From positions 620,001 through 684,000 of the forward strand of contig NZ_BMTT01000001.1 in the NCBI RefSeq assembly GCF_014649815.1: 64,000 nt of DNA, in the 5' to 3' direction. A program made the translations under genes and the position numbers. This document shows, piece after piece, positions 8,074-15,577 of the stretch. The first letter of the stretch is position 1. Each line of letters begins with the position of its first letter. The DNA comes from Streptomyces mutabilis (lineage in GTDB: Bacteria > Actinomycetota > Actinomycetes > Streptomycetales > Streptomycetaceae). The notes beneath the pieces are model-generated. The model was given only the letters and a program-made list of their open reading frames with translations. It was not told the origin of the DNA and did not search any database.

Positions 8074-9399
8074 GTGTCGCTTTTCGACACCCGTGTTCCC
8101 GCCGTACTGCTGCGGATCGACCGGAATCCCTTTCACCACGGAACGCTGGGCGCCGTGCGTTCACTCGGCCGCGCGGGGGTGGACGTGCACGTGGTCGCCG
8201 ACTGCGGCCGGAGCCCGGTCCGCTCCTCCCGCTACCTGAGCCGGCTGCACACTCCCCCGCCGCCCGGCGCGTCCACCGCCGACATCGTGGGCGTCCTGCG
8301 CCGTGTCGCCGCGCAGATCGCACGCCCCGCCGTACTGATCCCGATGGACGACGCGAGTGCCCTCGCGGTGGGGCGGACGCGGCTGGAGCTGGCGCCCTGG
8401 TACCTGCTGCCCGACCTGCCCGCGGCACTGCCCGGACGAGTGGCCGACAAGGCGGAACTGGTCGGCGTGTGCGCGTCGTTGGACGTCCCGCACCCCGAGA
8501 CCCTGGTCCCGGACGGTCCGGTCGAGGCCACCCGTGCCGCGTCGCGGCTGGGGCTGCCGATGGTGGCGAAGTGGAGCCGGCCCTGGCTGCTGCCCCCGGG
8601 CGGCGGACTGCGCAGCACGGTGCTGGTGCGCTCGGCGCGGGAGGCCGGTGAGCTGTGCCGGCGGGCCGAGGAGGCGGGCAGCCGGCTGCTGCTCCAGGCG
8701 TTCCTGCCACCGGGGCCGGACCGCGACTGGTTCTTCCACGGGTACGCCGACCGCTTCGGCACGGTCCGGGCCGGCGGTCCCGGCCGCAAGACGCTCGCCC
8801 GGCCGCGTGGCGCCGGTCTGACGGCGGTCGGCCGCTGGACGCGGAACCCGCAGGTACAGGCGCTCGCCGAGCGGATCGCCGGGGAGCTCGGCTACCGGGG
8901 CGTCTTCGACCTCGACTTCCGTCGCTGCGGTACGACGGGCAGCTACCACCTGCTCGACTTCAACCCGCGCCCCGGCGCCCAGTTCCGGCTCTTCACCGAC
9001 ACGGCCGGGCTGGACGTCGTACGCGCGCTGCACCTGGACCTGACCGACCGTCCGTTGCCGGAGGGGGCGCCGCGGCCGGGGCGGGCGTTCGTGGTGGAGA
9101 ACTACGCGCCGCTGAGCCTGCTGCGTCCGGCCCCCGACGGTCGTGAGCTGGCCTGGCACGCCGCGGACGACCGGGCCCCCGGCCGGGCCCTGTGGGCCCT
9201 GTGGGGCAGGCATGTGACCACCCGGCTGCTGCACCGCCTGAACGGCCCGCACGGTCTGCCCCGCCTGCGCCGGAGGGACGGTCGCCCGGGTTCCGGCGGG
9301 CCGGTCCGGGCCCGTGTGGTCCGCCAGGCGACCGCTCCCGCCGACGACCGTGCCGGCTGCTCCGACCGCCCGGACGACGAGAAGGCGGGCAGCCGCTGA
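8074..9399 (+). CDS. ATP-grasp family ligase
   Basis: This 441-aa protein has an ATP-grasp fold. The N-terminal pre-ATP domain starts VPAVLLRIDRN, the middle holds KAELVGVCASLDVPHPET, and the ATP-binding lobe contains the metal-ligand pair FDLDFRR and LLDFNPRPGAQ. Such enzymes form amide or ester bonds through acyl-phosphates. I chose the GTG at 8074 because an AAGGAAG lies 7 nt upstream, whereas an earlier in-frame GTG at 8041 has no site. The ~50-residue C-terminal tail is Arg/Pro-rich and probably disordered. It is divergent from the GH26-like gene and probably belongs to the polysaccharide locus, for example by adding an amino acid or fatty acyl group. The substrate cannot be read from sequence. 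Confidence 0.75.
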   Translation: MSLFDTRVPAVLLRIDRNPFHHGTLGAVRSLGRAGVDVHVVADCGRSPVRSSRYLSRLHTPPPPGASTADIVGVLRRVAAQIARPAVLIPMDDASALAVGRTRLELAPWYLLPDLPAALPGRVADKAELVGVCASLDVPHPETLVPDGPVEATRAASRLGLPMVAKWSRPWLLPPGGGLRSTVLVRSAREAGELCRRAEEAGSRLLLQAFLPPGPDRDWFFHGYADRFGTVRAGGPGRKTLARPRGAGLTAVGRWTRNPQVQALAERIAGELGYRGVFDLDFRRCGTTGSYHLLDFNPRPGAQFRLFTDTAGLDVVRALHLDLTDRPLPEGAPRPGRAFVVENYAPLSLLRPAPDGRELAWHAADDRAPGRALWALWGRHVTTRLLHRLNGPHGLPRLRRRDGRPGSGGPVRARVVRQATAPADDRAGCSDRPDDEKAGSR

Positions 9400-9442
9400 C
9401 GGGGCCACCCGGCTGGGACGGTCGCGGGCAGGGCGCCGTGCC

Positions 9443-9526
9443 GTGCCGGGCGGCCCGGCACCGTCCCGTCCACCGGCGCCGGGCACCACGACGCCCCCGG
9501 CGGACCGTGGAAGGCCGGCCGGGGGC
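9443..9526. terminator. Two hairpins between convergent genes
   Basis: Two perfect stems lie between the ATP-grasp gene and the long chaplin. GTGCCGGG/CCCGGCAC is at 9443-9461 with a 3-nt loop, and GCCCCCGGC/GCCGGGGGC is at 9493-9526 with a 16-nt loop. They probably act as a bidirectional terminator. There is no U-tract, as is usual in Streptomyces. Confidence 0.6.
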
Positions 9527-9547
9527 GATGAGGCGGGCTGGAACCCG

Positions 9548-10339
9548 TCAGTGGCGGGTGGCGGCCCGACCCCGGCGGTACAGGATCGCACCGCCCGCGA
9601 CCAGTGCGGCGGCAGCGGCAGCGGAACCCAGCATGACCTCGTTGCCGGTCTCCGCCAGCACGGGCGGACGCTCCGAGTCCGGGGTCGGCGGGGTCTTCTC
9701 CTCCTTCGCCGGCGGCGGGGTCTTGCCCTCCTCGGCCGGCGGCGGAGGCTTCTCCTCCTCGGCCGGCGGCGGAGGCTTCTCCTCGTCGGTGGGCGGAGTG
9801 ACCGGAGGCTTCTCCTCCTCGCCGTAGCCGCCCGGGGTCTTCTCCTGTTCGCAGGAGTTGCCGTAGGCGGAGTTGAACGCGCCGACCGCGTCGACGGAAT
9901 TGCCGCAGACGTTCACCGGCACGTCGACCGGGACCTGGACGACGTTGCCGGAGGCGACGCCGGGCGAGCCCTTGGCCTCGGCGATCGCTGAGGCACCGGA
10001 CGGAACCTCGACGTCCTCGCCGTATCCGCCGTCCTGGTACGAGCCGTGGCCCGAGCGGTCGTCGCCGTGGGATCCGGAGTCGTCGGCGTGCTCGTCCGAG
10101 CCGTTCACGCACTCGTTGCCGTAGGCGGAGTTGAACGCGCCGACCGCGTCGACGGTGTTGCCGCAGACGTTCACCGGCACGTTGACCGGGGCCTGAACGG
10201 CGTTGCCGGACGCGACGCCGGGCGAGCCCTTGGCGACGCCGTCCGCGGACGAGTCGGCAAGGGCGGGGCTGCCGCACAGGGACAGGATGCCCGTCGCGGC
10301 GGCAGCCGCGACCATCCCCCTGCTCAAGGTCTGTCGCAC
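9548..10339 (-). CDS. Long chaplin, cell-wall anchored (chpA/B/C class)
   Basis: This is a hydrophobic amyloid-forming aerial-hypha coat protein of 263 aa. A signal peptide (residues 1-29, ending SPALADS) precedes two chaplin domains, about 35-78 and 122-164. Each has GSPGVASGN, VPVNVCGN, AVGAFNSAYGN and a pair of Cys. A Pro/Glu/Lys-rich wall-spanning stretch (about 168-226) leads to the sortase signal LAETG at 228-232, a membrane helix and a basic tail. The LAXTG form is the substrate class of Streptomyces sortase E. I chose the GTG at 10339, with AGGAAG 9 nt upstream; the ORF extends further but without support. It is paired with a short chaplin just upstream on the same strand, as in chpA/chpD of S. 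coelicolor (from memory). Confidence 0.95.
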   Translation of the reverse strand: MRQTLSRGMVAAAAATGILSLCGSPALADSSADGVAKGSPGVASGNAVQAPVNVPVNVCGNTVDAVGAFNSAYGNECVNGSDEHADDSGSHGDDRSGHGSYQDGGYGEDVEVPSGASAIAEAKGSPGVASGNVVQVPVDVPVNVCGNSVDAVGAFNSAYGNSCEQEKTPGGYGEEEKPPVTPPTDEEKPPPPAEEEKPPPPAEEGKTPPPAKEEKTPPTPDSERPPVLAETGNEVMLGSAAAAAALVAGGAILYRRGRAATRH

Positions 10340-10479
10340 TCTGGTTGTCTTCCTACTTGGAGAGATGACTGAAGGATGAGCCGCACAACGGCCGCAGAAA
10401 CGGGCGAAAGCCGACCCTCGGACCAGAAGAGCTGGCCAGGGCCGGCCGTGACGCGGCCGGTCGGCTGGTCGGAACGGCC

Positions 10480-10707
10480 TCAGTCGTTCACGCACGTGTT
10501 GTCGGCGGCCTCGTTCAGCAGGCCGCCGATGTTGACGCTGTTACCGCACACGTTCACGGGAATGTGCACGGGAACCTGGACGACGTTGCCGGACAGGACC
10601 CCCGGGGAACCGATCGCGGCGGCTTCGGCGCCCGAGTCGGCGAACGCCGGGGCGGCCATGCCGAGGGCCATGAACGCGCCGGCGACGACTGCAGCGCTCT
10701 TCTTCAT
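10480..10707 (-). CDS. Short chaplin (chpD-H class)
   Basis: This 75-aa secreted chaplin has a signal peptide at residues 1-23 (cut after AFA) and one chaplin domain with GSPGVLSGN, VPVHIPVNVCGN and a final NTCVN. The two Cys can form the intradomain disulphide known from the family. Short chaplins assemble into amyloid fibrils at the air-water interface and coat spores and aerial hyphae, with long chaplins as wall anchors. The ATG is supported by GGAAGGGAAG just upstream. The domain has NIGGLLNEAADN where other short chaplins have a more hydrophobic Asn-Pro-rich stretch, a mild divergence. It lies 140 bp from the long chaplin and probably has its own promoter. Confidence 0.95.
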   Translation of the reverse strand: MKKSAAVVAGAFMALGMAAPAFADSGAEAAAIGSPGVLSGNVVQVPVHIPVNVCGNSVNIGGLLNEAADNTCVND

Positions 10708-10928
10708 GAGATCTTCCCTTCCTTGCAGTCATGCCTGAATGACGGCAGAAACCGCGCGAGCACAGCATTGACGGCTCGCACCATGACCTGCAGCCTGCCA
10801 ACGAGGAATTGGCGAGCGGAGAAACGACGAAATGAGAAGAGCGGCGGAATTCACTCGAATGCCTCACGGCATGATGAGGCCGTGAATCCCGGGTGGTGGG
10901 GCGGGTCCGTGCGCCGCCGCACCCCCGG

Positions 10929-12854
10929 TCACCGGTCCGACGTGTAGAGCGCCTCGATCTCGTGCGCGTACGCCGCCACCGCCGCCTGCCGCTTGACCTT
11001 CAGGGACGGGGTGAGCAGCCCGTTCTCCTCGGTGAACTCGCCCTCGACGATGCGGAAGGCGCGGATCGACTCGGCGCGGGAGACGGCCGTGTTGGCGTGG
11101 TCGACGGCCGCCTGGACGTCGGCGCGCATCCGCTCGTCCCGCACGAGCTCGGACATCGGGGTGTCGGCGGGCAGTTTCCGCACCGCCAGCCAGTGGGCGA
11201 CGGCGTCCGGGTCGAGGGTGACCAGGGCGGCGACGAACGGGCGGTTGTCACCGACGACCAGGCACTGGGCGACGGGCGGGCGGCTGCGCAGGCGGTCCTC
11301 CAGGACGGCCGGGGAGACGTTCTTGCCGCCGGAGGTGACCAGCAGGTCCTTCTTGCGGCCGGTGATGGTGAGGTAGCCGTCGTCGTCCAGGCAGCCGAGG
11401 TCGCCGGTGGCGAACCAGCCGTCGGTGAGGGCGGCGTCGGTGGCCTGCCGGTCGCCCCGGTAGGCGCCGAAGACGATGCCGCCCTTGACGAGTACCTCGC
11501 CGTCGTCGGCGATGCGCACGGCGGTGCCGGGGATCGGCGGTCCGACGGTGCCGGGACGGGGGCCGAGCGGCGGGACGATGGTGGCGGCGGCGGTGGTCTC
11601 GGTGAGGCCCCAGCCCTCGTAGATCATGATTCCGGCGGCGTGGAAGAACAGGTTGAGGTCGCGTTCGAGCGGGGAGCCGCCGCTGATGGCGTAGCGCATC
11701 CGGCCGCCGAGTTCGGCCCGGACCCGGCGGTAGACCAGCAGGTCGTACAGGGCCCAGCCCGCCCACAGGGCGGGGCCGGGGCCCTTGCCGCGGCCGAGGA
11801 AGCGCTGCAGGTGGGCGGCACCGAAGCGGACGGCGAGGCGGTGGGCGCGTTCGAAGGAGGCGCCGCGGCCGATCTTCTCGGCGGTGGCGCGTCCGGTGTC
11901 GTGGATCTTTTCGAAGAGGTACGGGACGCCGACCAGGAAGGTCGGGCGGAACTCCTTGAGCGCAGGGCGGAGTTCGTCGGGCTTGATGCTCGGGAAGTGG
12001 CCGAGCTCGATGCGGGCCAGCAGGCAGGCGATCTGGATGGTGCGGCCGAGGATGTGGGCGAGCGGCAGGAAGAGGAGGGTCGACGCGGTCTGACCGGTGA
12101 CCTCCTTGAAGATCGGGTGCAGCAGCTCGACCGTGTTGGCGGCCTCGGCGTGCAGGTTGGCGTGGGTGAGGACGCAGCCCTTGGGGCGGCCGGTGGTGCC
12201 GGAGGTGTAGCAGACGGTCGCCACCGTGTCCGGGGTCAGGGCGGTGCGGCGCTTGGTGACCTCCTCGTCGCTCACGCCCAGGCCGAGGGCGGTGAGGTCG
12301 GCGAGGGCGCCGGAGTCGATTTCCCAAGCTCGCGGGTGCTGGTCGTGACCGGCCGTGCCCGCCACGACGGTCGCGGTGTGGGCGGCGGTCTCGGTGACGA
12401 CGTGGCGGGCGCCGGAGTCGCGGACGATCCACTCCACCTGGTCGGCGGAGGAGGTGGCGTACACGGGCACGGTCTGGCCGCCGGCCGTCCAGACCGCGAA
12501 GTCCAGGACCGTCCACTCGTAGCGGGTGCGGGACATGACGGCGACCCGGCCGCCGGGTTCCAGGCCGGCGGCGATCAGGCCCTTGGCCACGGCGGCCACT
12601 TCGCGGGCGAACTGCACCGCGGTGACGGGCTGCCAGGCGCCGTTCGCCTCGCGGCGCAGGACCACCGCGTCGGGGGCCTCGGCCGCGTTGGTGAACGGGA
12701 TGTCCGCGGTGCTGCCCGTGGTTTTCCGGGACGCCAGGGGCGCGGTGCGGGCCTCGCGGACGGTGCCGTGCGCGTCCCTGACGGTCTCGGTCCGTGCGCG
12801 GGAGACCAGGTCGCCGCGCTGCCTCGCCCGTTTCAGGTCCCTGCGTACGCCCAT
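10929..12854 (-). CDS. Long-chain fatty-acid-CoA ligase (FadD15-like AMP-forming)
   Basis: This 641-aa adenylate-forming enzyme activates fatty acids to acyl-CoA via acyl-AMP. The P-loop is CYTSGTTGRPKG, the second core motif is YEGWGLTETT, and GWFATGDLG, ITGRKKDLL and the catalytic Lys region (SLKVKRQ) complete the ANL fold. Length and the LPLAHILGR motif place it with bacterial FadD15/ACSL-type ligases. It starts at an ATG preceded by GGGAGC. About 50 bp upstream are two tandem palindromes of a kind bound by TetR-family fatty-acid regulators (separate entry), so induction by acyl-CoA is likely. No regulator gene is adjacent. Confidence 0.92.
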   Translation of the reverse strand: MGVRRDLKRARQRGDLVSRARTETVRDAHGTVREARTAPLASRKTTGSTADIPFTNAAEAPDAVVLRREANGAWQPVTAVQFAREVAAVAKGLIAAGLEPGGRVAVMSRTRYEWTVLDFAVWTAGGQTVPVYATSSADQVEWIVRDSGARHVVTETAAHTATVVAGTAGHDQHPRAWEIDSGALADLTALGLGVSDEEVTKRRTALTPDTVATVCYTSGTTGRPKGCVLTHANLHAEAANTVELLHPIFKEVTGQTASTLLFLPLAHILGRTIQIACLLARIELGHFPSIKPDELRPALKEFRPTFLVGVPYLFEKIHDTGRATAEKIGRGASFERAHRLAVRFGAAHLQRFLGRGKGPGPALWAGWALYDLLVYRRVRAELGGRMRYAISGGSPLERDLNLFFHAAGIMIYEGWGLTETTAAATIVPPLGPRPGTVGPPIPGTAVRIADDGEVLVKGGIVFGAYRGDRQATDAALTDGWFATGDLGCLDDDGYLTITGRKKDLLVTSGGKNVSPAVLEDRLRSRPPVAQCLVVGDNRPFVAALVTLDPDAVAHWLAVRKLPADTPMSELVRDERMRADVQAAVDHANTAVSRAESIRAFRIVEGEFTEENGLLTPSLKVKRQAAVAAYAHEIEALYTSDR

Positions 12855-12906
12855 GTCGGCTCCCGGTCGCGGATCGGAGTGGTGTCGCGCTGCATGTTCC
12901 CGCTAC

Positions 12907-12936
12907 TTACTTGAGAGTAAACTTACTCATGCGTAA
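12907..12936. promoter_or_regulatory. Tandem palindromic operators upstream of the acyl-CoA ligase
   Basis: TTACTTGAGAGTAA (12907-12920) and TTACTCATGCGTAA (12923-12936) are two copies of a TTACT-N4-(A/C)GTAA palindrome offset by 16 bp. They lie 53-82 bp upstream of the ligase start in unusually AT-rich sequence. The form fits a TetR-family dimer pair; the protein is unknown. Confidence 0.65.
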
Positions 12937-12954
12937 GCGGTCAACGGGTGTGAC

Positions 12955-14523
12955 TCAGGTCAGCCGGTCGGCCTGCCGGACCGCGGTGGCAAGCTGCCGG
13001 ACGTCCGGATCCTCCGTGCGGTCGGCCAGCGCCTCCGCACGCTCGGCGAGATCGCCCAGGGGCGGTGCGCCGGGCAGGGCACCGTCGCCGTCGTACGGGG
13101 AGCGCAGGGCCTCGGCGAAGTAGGCGGCGGTCGCCGTCACCCGCAGGCCGCGGTCCGCGTCCCACACCGAGTCGCCGAGGTCGCCGGTTCCCACTTCGCC
13201 GGACTCCTCGTGCGGGGCGCGGCCGACGGGGTCGAGCCAGCGGACGGTCGCCGTGGCCAGGTGGCCGTCGGCGCCGGGCCGGGTGCGGACGGCGTACAGG
13301 GCGGTGACGGTATGGCCCGGGCCGACCTCGCCGCCGTCGACGCGGTCGTCGCGGAAGTCGTCGTCGGCGACGCGGCGGTTGTCGTAGCCGACGAGGCGGA
13401 ACTCGGCGACCGTCTCCGGGTCGAAGGCGACCTGGGCCTTGGCGTCGCGGGCGGCCAGTTCGACGTGGCGCGGCAGTTCCTCGCAGAAGACCTCGCGGGC
13501 GTCCCCGGTGTCCGAGACGTACGTGGTGTGGCCGTCGCCCTTGTCGGCCAGGCGCTCCATCAGGGCGTCGCCGTAGTCGCTGCCGACGCCGACGCCGAAG
13601 AGGGTGATGCCGTGCTCGCGACGCTCGTCCGCGATGCGTTCGAGGATGGCGTCCGCGTCGGTGTCGCCGGTGTTGGCGAGGGCGTCGGAGACCAGGACGA
13701 CGCGGTTGGTGGCGCCCTCGCGGCGGCCCTCGACGGCGGTGTCGTAGCCGGTCTCCACGCCCGCGCCGAGGTTGGTGGACTGGGCGGGCTCCAGGCTGTC
13801 GACGGCGTCGTGGATCCGGCCGCGGCGCTCGCCGAGCCGGGTCATCGGCAGGACGGTCTCGGCCTCGTCGCTGAAGGTGACCAGCGCGACCGAGTCGTCG
13901 TCACGCAGGCGGTCGGTCATCGTGCCGAGGGATTCCTTGGCGAGGTCGAGGCGGCCGGGCTCGGCCATGGAGCCGGAGACGTCGATGACGAACGTCAGCG
14001 CGGCCGGCGGGCGATCGTCCCGCTGCTCGGCGGAGCGGGTGGCCAGGCCGACGCGGACCAGCAACCAGTCCTCCTCGTCGGCGCGGGCGCCGTCCACGGT
14101 CACCGTGAAGCCGTCGCCGTCGGGGCGGTCGTAGTCCTGGCGGAAGCTGTTGACGAACTCCTCGGGCCGGACCGTCGACGGGTCGGGCAGCCGGCCCTCG
14201 GCCAGGGTGCGGCGGGCGTAACCGTAGGAAGCGGTGTCGACGTCCAGGGCGAAGGTGGAGAGGAGGGCGGGTTCGGGGGCGATCTCCCGGGAGTCTGCCG
14301 TCCCGCCGGTGGTCGCGGTCCCGTCGTGGCGCTGTCCGCCCTCGCCGCGCGGTCGGTCGGGTGCGGGCATCGGCACGGAGTTCCCGCCCCGGGAATCCAC
14401 CGCTGTGTCCTTCGCGCCCCGCGCCGCGTCGTCGCCTCCCCCGCAGCCGGTGAGCAGCAGGCCGCCCGCCGCCGTGAGCGCGAGCAGCGCGCCGATCGGC
14501 CCTCGTGTCCGGTGACGCATCAT
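12955..14523 (-). CDS. von Willebrand factor A lipoprotein (YfbK-like)
   Basis: This 522-aa exported lipoprotein has a lipobox LLLTGC near residues 20-25. A YfbK-type N-terminal region follows (STFALDVDTASYGYARR). The VWA domain has an intact MIDAS DVSGS plus downstream TNLGAGV and SDALANTGDTDAD. The C-terminal part has the DUF3520-like region found behind VWA in this family. I chose the first of two adjacent ATGs (14523), with AGGGGG 8 nt upstream; the frame runs back to 14607 without support. VWA proteins bind ligands through a metal ion, but no partner is visible here. It lies downstream of no obvious operon mate and may be transcribed alone. Confidence 0.85.
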   Translation of the reverse strand: MMRHRTRGPIGALLALTAAGGLLLTGCGGGDDAARGAKDTAVDSRGGNSVPMPAPDRPRGEGGQRHDGTATTGGTADSREIAPEPALLSTFALDVDTASYGYARRTLAEGRLPDPSTVRPEEFVNSFRQDYDRPDGDGFTVTVDGARADEEDWLLVRVGLATRSAEQRDDRPPAALTFVIDVSGSMAEPGRLDLAKESLGTMTDRLRDDDSVALVTFSDEAETVLPMTRLGERRGRIHDAVDSLEPAQSTNLGAGVETGYDTAVEGRREGATNRVVLVSDALANTGDTDADAILERIADERREHGITLFGVGVGSDYGDALMERLADKGDGHTTYVSDTGDAREVFCEELPRHVELAARDAKAQVAFDPETVAEFRLVGYDNRRVADDDFRDDRVDGGEVGPGHTVTALYAVRTRPGADGHLATATVRWLDPVGRAPHEESGEVGTGDLGDSVWDADRGLRVTATAAYFAEALRSPYDGDGALPGAPPLGDLAERAEALADRTEDPDVRQLATAVRQADRLT

Positions 14524-14695
14524 CTTCCGTGCCCCCTGGTTCCGTTGACGCCGCTGTACGTGACTGTGACGGCGCGGGAGGGCGGAACGTGCGGCACGGG
14601 GCGTCACGGCTGCGTCTCGAAGTGGGCACGGCGGCGGGCCGCCGAGACCGGTGGGTGATCCTCCGGTGACCTCGCCGAAGTCACCGGGCTTCGCC

Positions 14696-15577
14696 CTAGG
14701 ACACCACGTCCTTGCGGGCGAAGCCCCGGAAGGCCAGGGCGAACAGCACGAGTGCGTATGTCACCGACAGCGACGTGCCCTGGATCAGGCGGGTCCAGTC
14801 CAGCTCGGGCCGGACCGTGTCGAGCCAGGCGTACTGCCAGTGCGCGGGCAGGAAGTCGCGCCAGCCGCCGAGGGCGGTCACCTCGTCCAGGACGTTGCCG
14901 ATGATGGTCAGGCCGACCGCACCGCCGACCGCGCCGAGCGGGGCGTCCGTCTTGGTCGACAGCCAGAACGCCAGCGCGGCGGTGACCAGTTGCGAGACGA
15001 AGACGTACGCCACCGTGATCGCCAGGCGCTCGGCCGCGGTGCCGGTGGGCAGGCTGCCGCCGGTGGGCAGCTCCAGCGGCCCCCAGCCGTAGGCGGCCGT
15101 GCCGACGGCCAGCGCGGTCAGCGGCAGCAGGACGATCGCGGCGAGACTGAGGGTGAGGGCGACGACCAGTTTGGACCAGAGCAGGCGGGCACGGGGCACC
15201 GGCGCCGCCAGCAGATAGCGCAGGGAGGACCAGCCGGCCTCCGAGGCGACCGTGTCCCCGAAGAACAGGGCGACGGGCACGACGAGGAGGAAGCCCGCGG
15301 AGGCGAACAGGTTCACCGCGGCGAAGTTGGCCCCCGACGCGGTGGCCGAGTCCATCAGGCTGATCTGGCCGTTCGCCCGGCCCGGCTCGCCGCCGATCCG
15401 GAAGGCGACGAGCAGCACGAACGGCAGGGCGAAGAGGATGCCGCCCATCACGAGCGTGCGCCGCCGCTTCAGCTGGCGGACCAGCTCCACCCGCACGGGC
15501 AGCGTGCGGCCCGCGCGATAGCCCTCGGCGACCTCCCGGGGGCCGGCGGGCGCGGCGCGTTCGACCTGCGTGCTCAT
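14696..15577 (-). CDS. ABC transporter permease (ABC-2 type)
   Basis: This 293-aa permease has about six membrane segments and a cytoplasmic N-terminus. Its architecture (first helix at LVMGGILFALPFVLLV, then a large loop, then FLLVVPVALFFGDTVASE) matches ABC-2 exporters. The ATG at 15577 overlaps the TGA of the upstream ATPase gene (ATGA), so the two subunits are translationally coupled. The longer upstream reading in this frame is a shadow. It is the membrane partner of the fused hydrolase-ATPase. The cargo is unknown. Confidence 0.88.
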   Translation of the reverse strand: MSTQVERAAPAGPREVAEGYRAGRTLPVRVELVRQLKRRRTLVMGGILFALPFVLLVAFRIGGEPGRANGQISLMDSATASGANFAAVNLFASAGFLLVVPVALFFGDTVASEAGWSSLRYLLAAPVPRARLLWSKLVVALTLSLAAIVLLPLTALAVGTAAYGWGPLELPTGGSLPTGTAAERLAITVAYVFVSQLVTAALAFWLSTKTDAPLGAVGGAVGLTIIGNVLDEVTALGGWRDFLPAHWQYAWLDTVRPELDWTRLIQGTSLSVTYALVLFALAFRGFARKDVVS

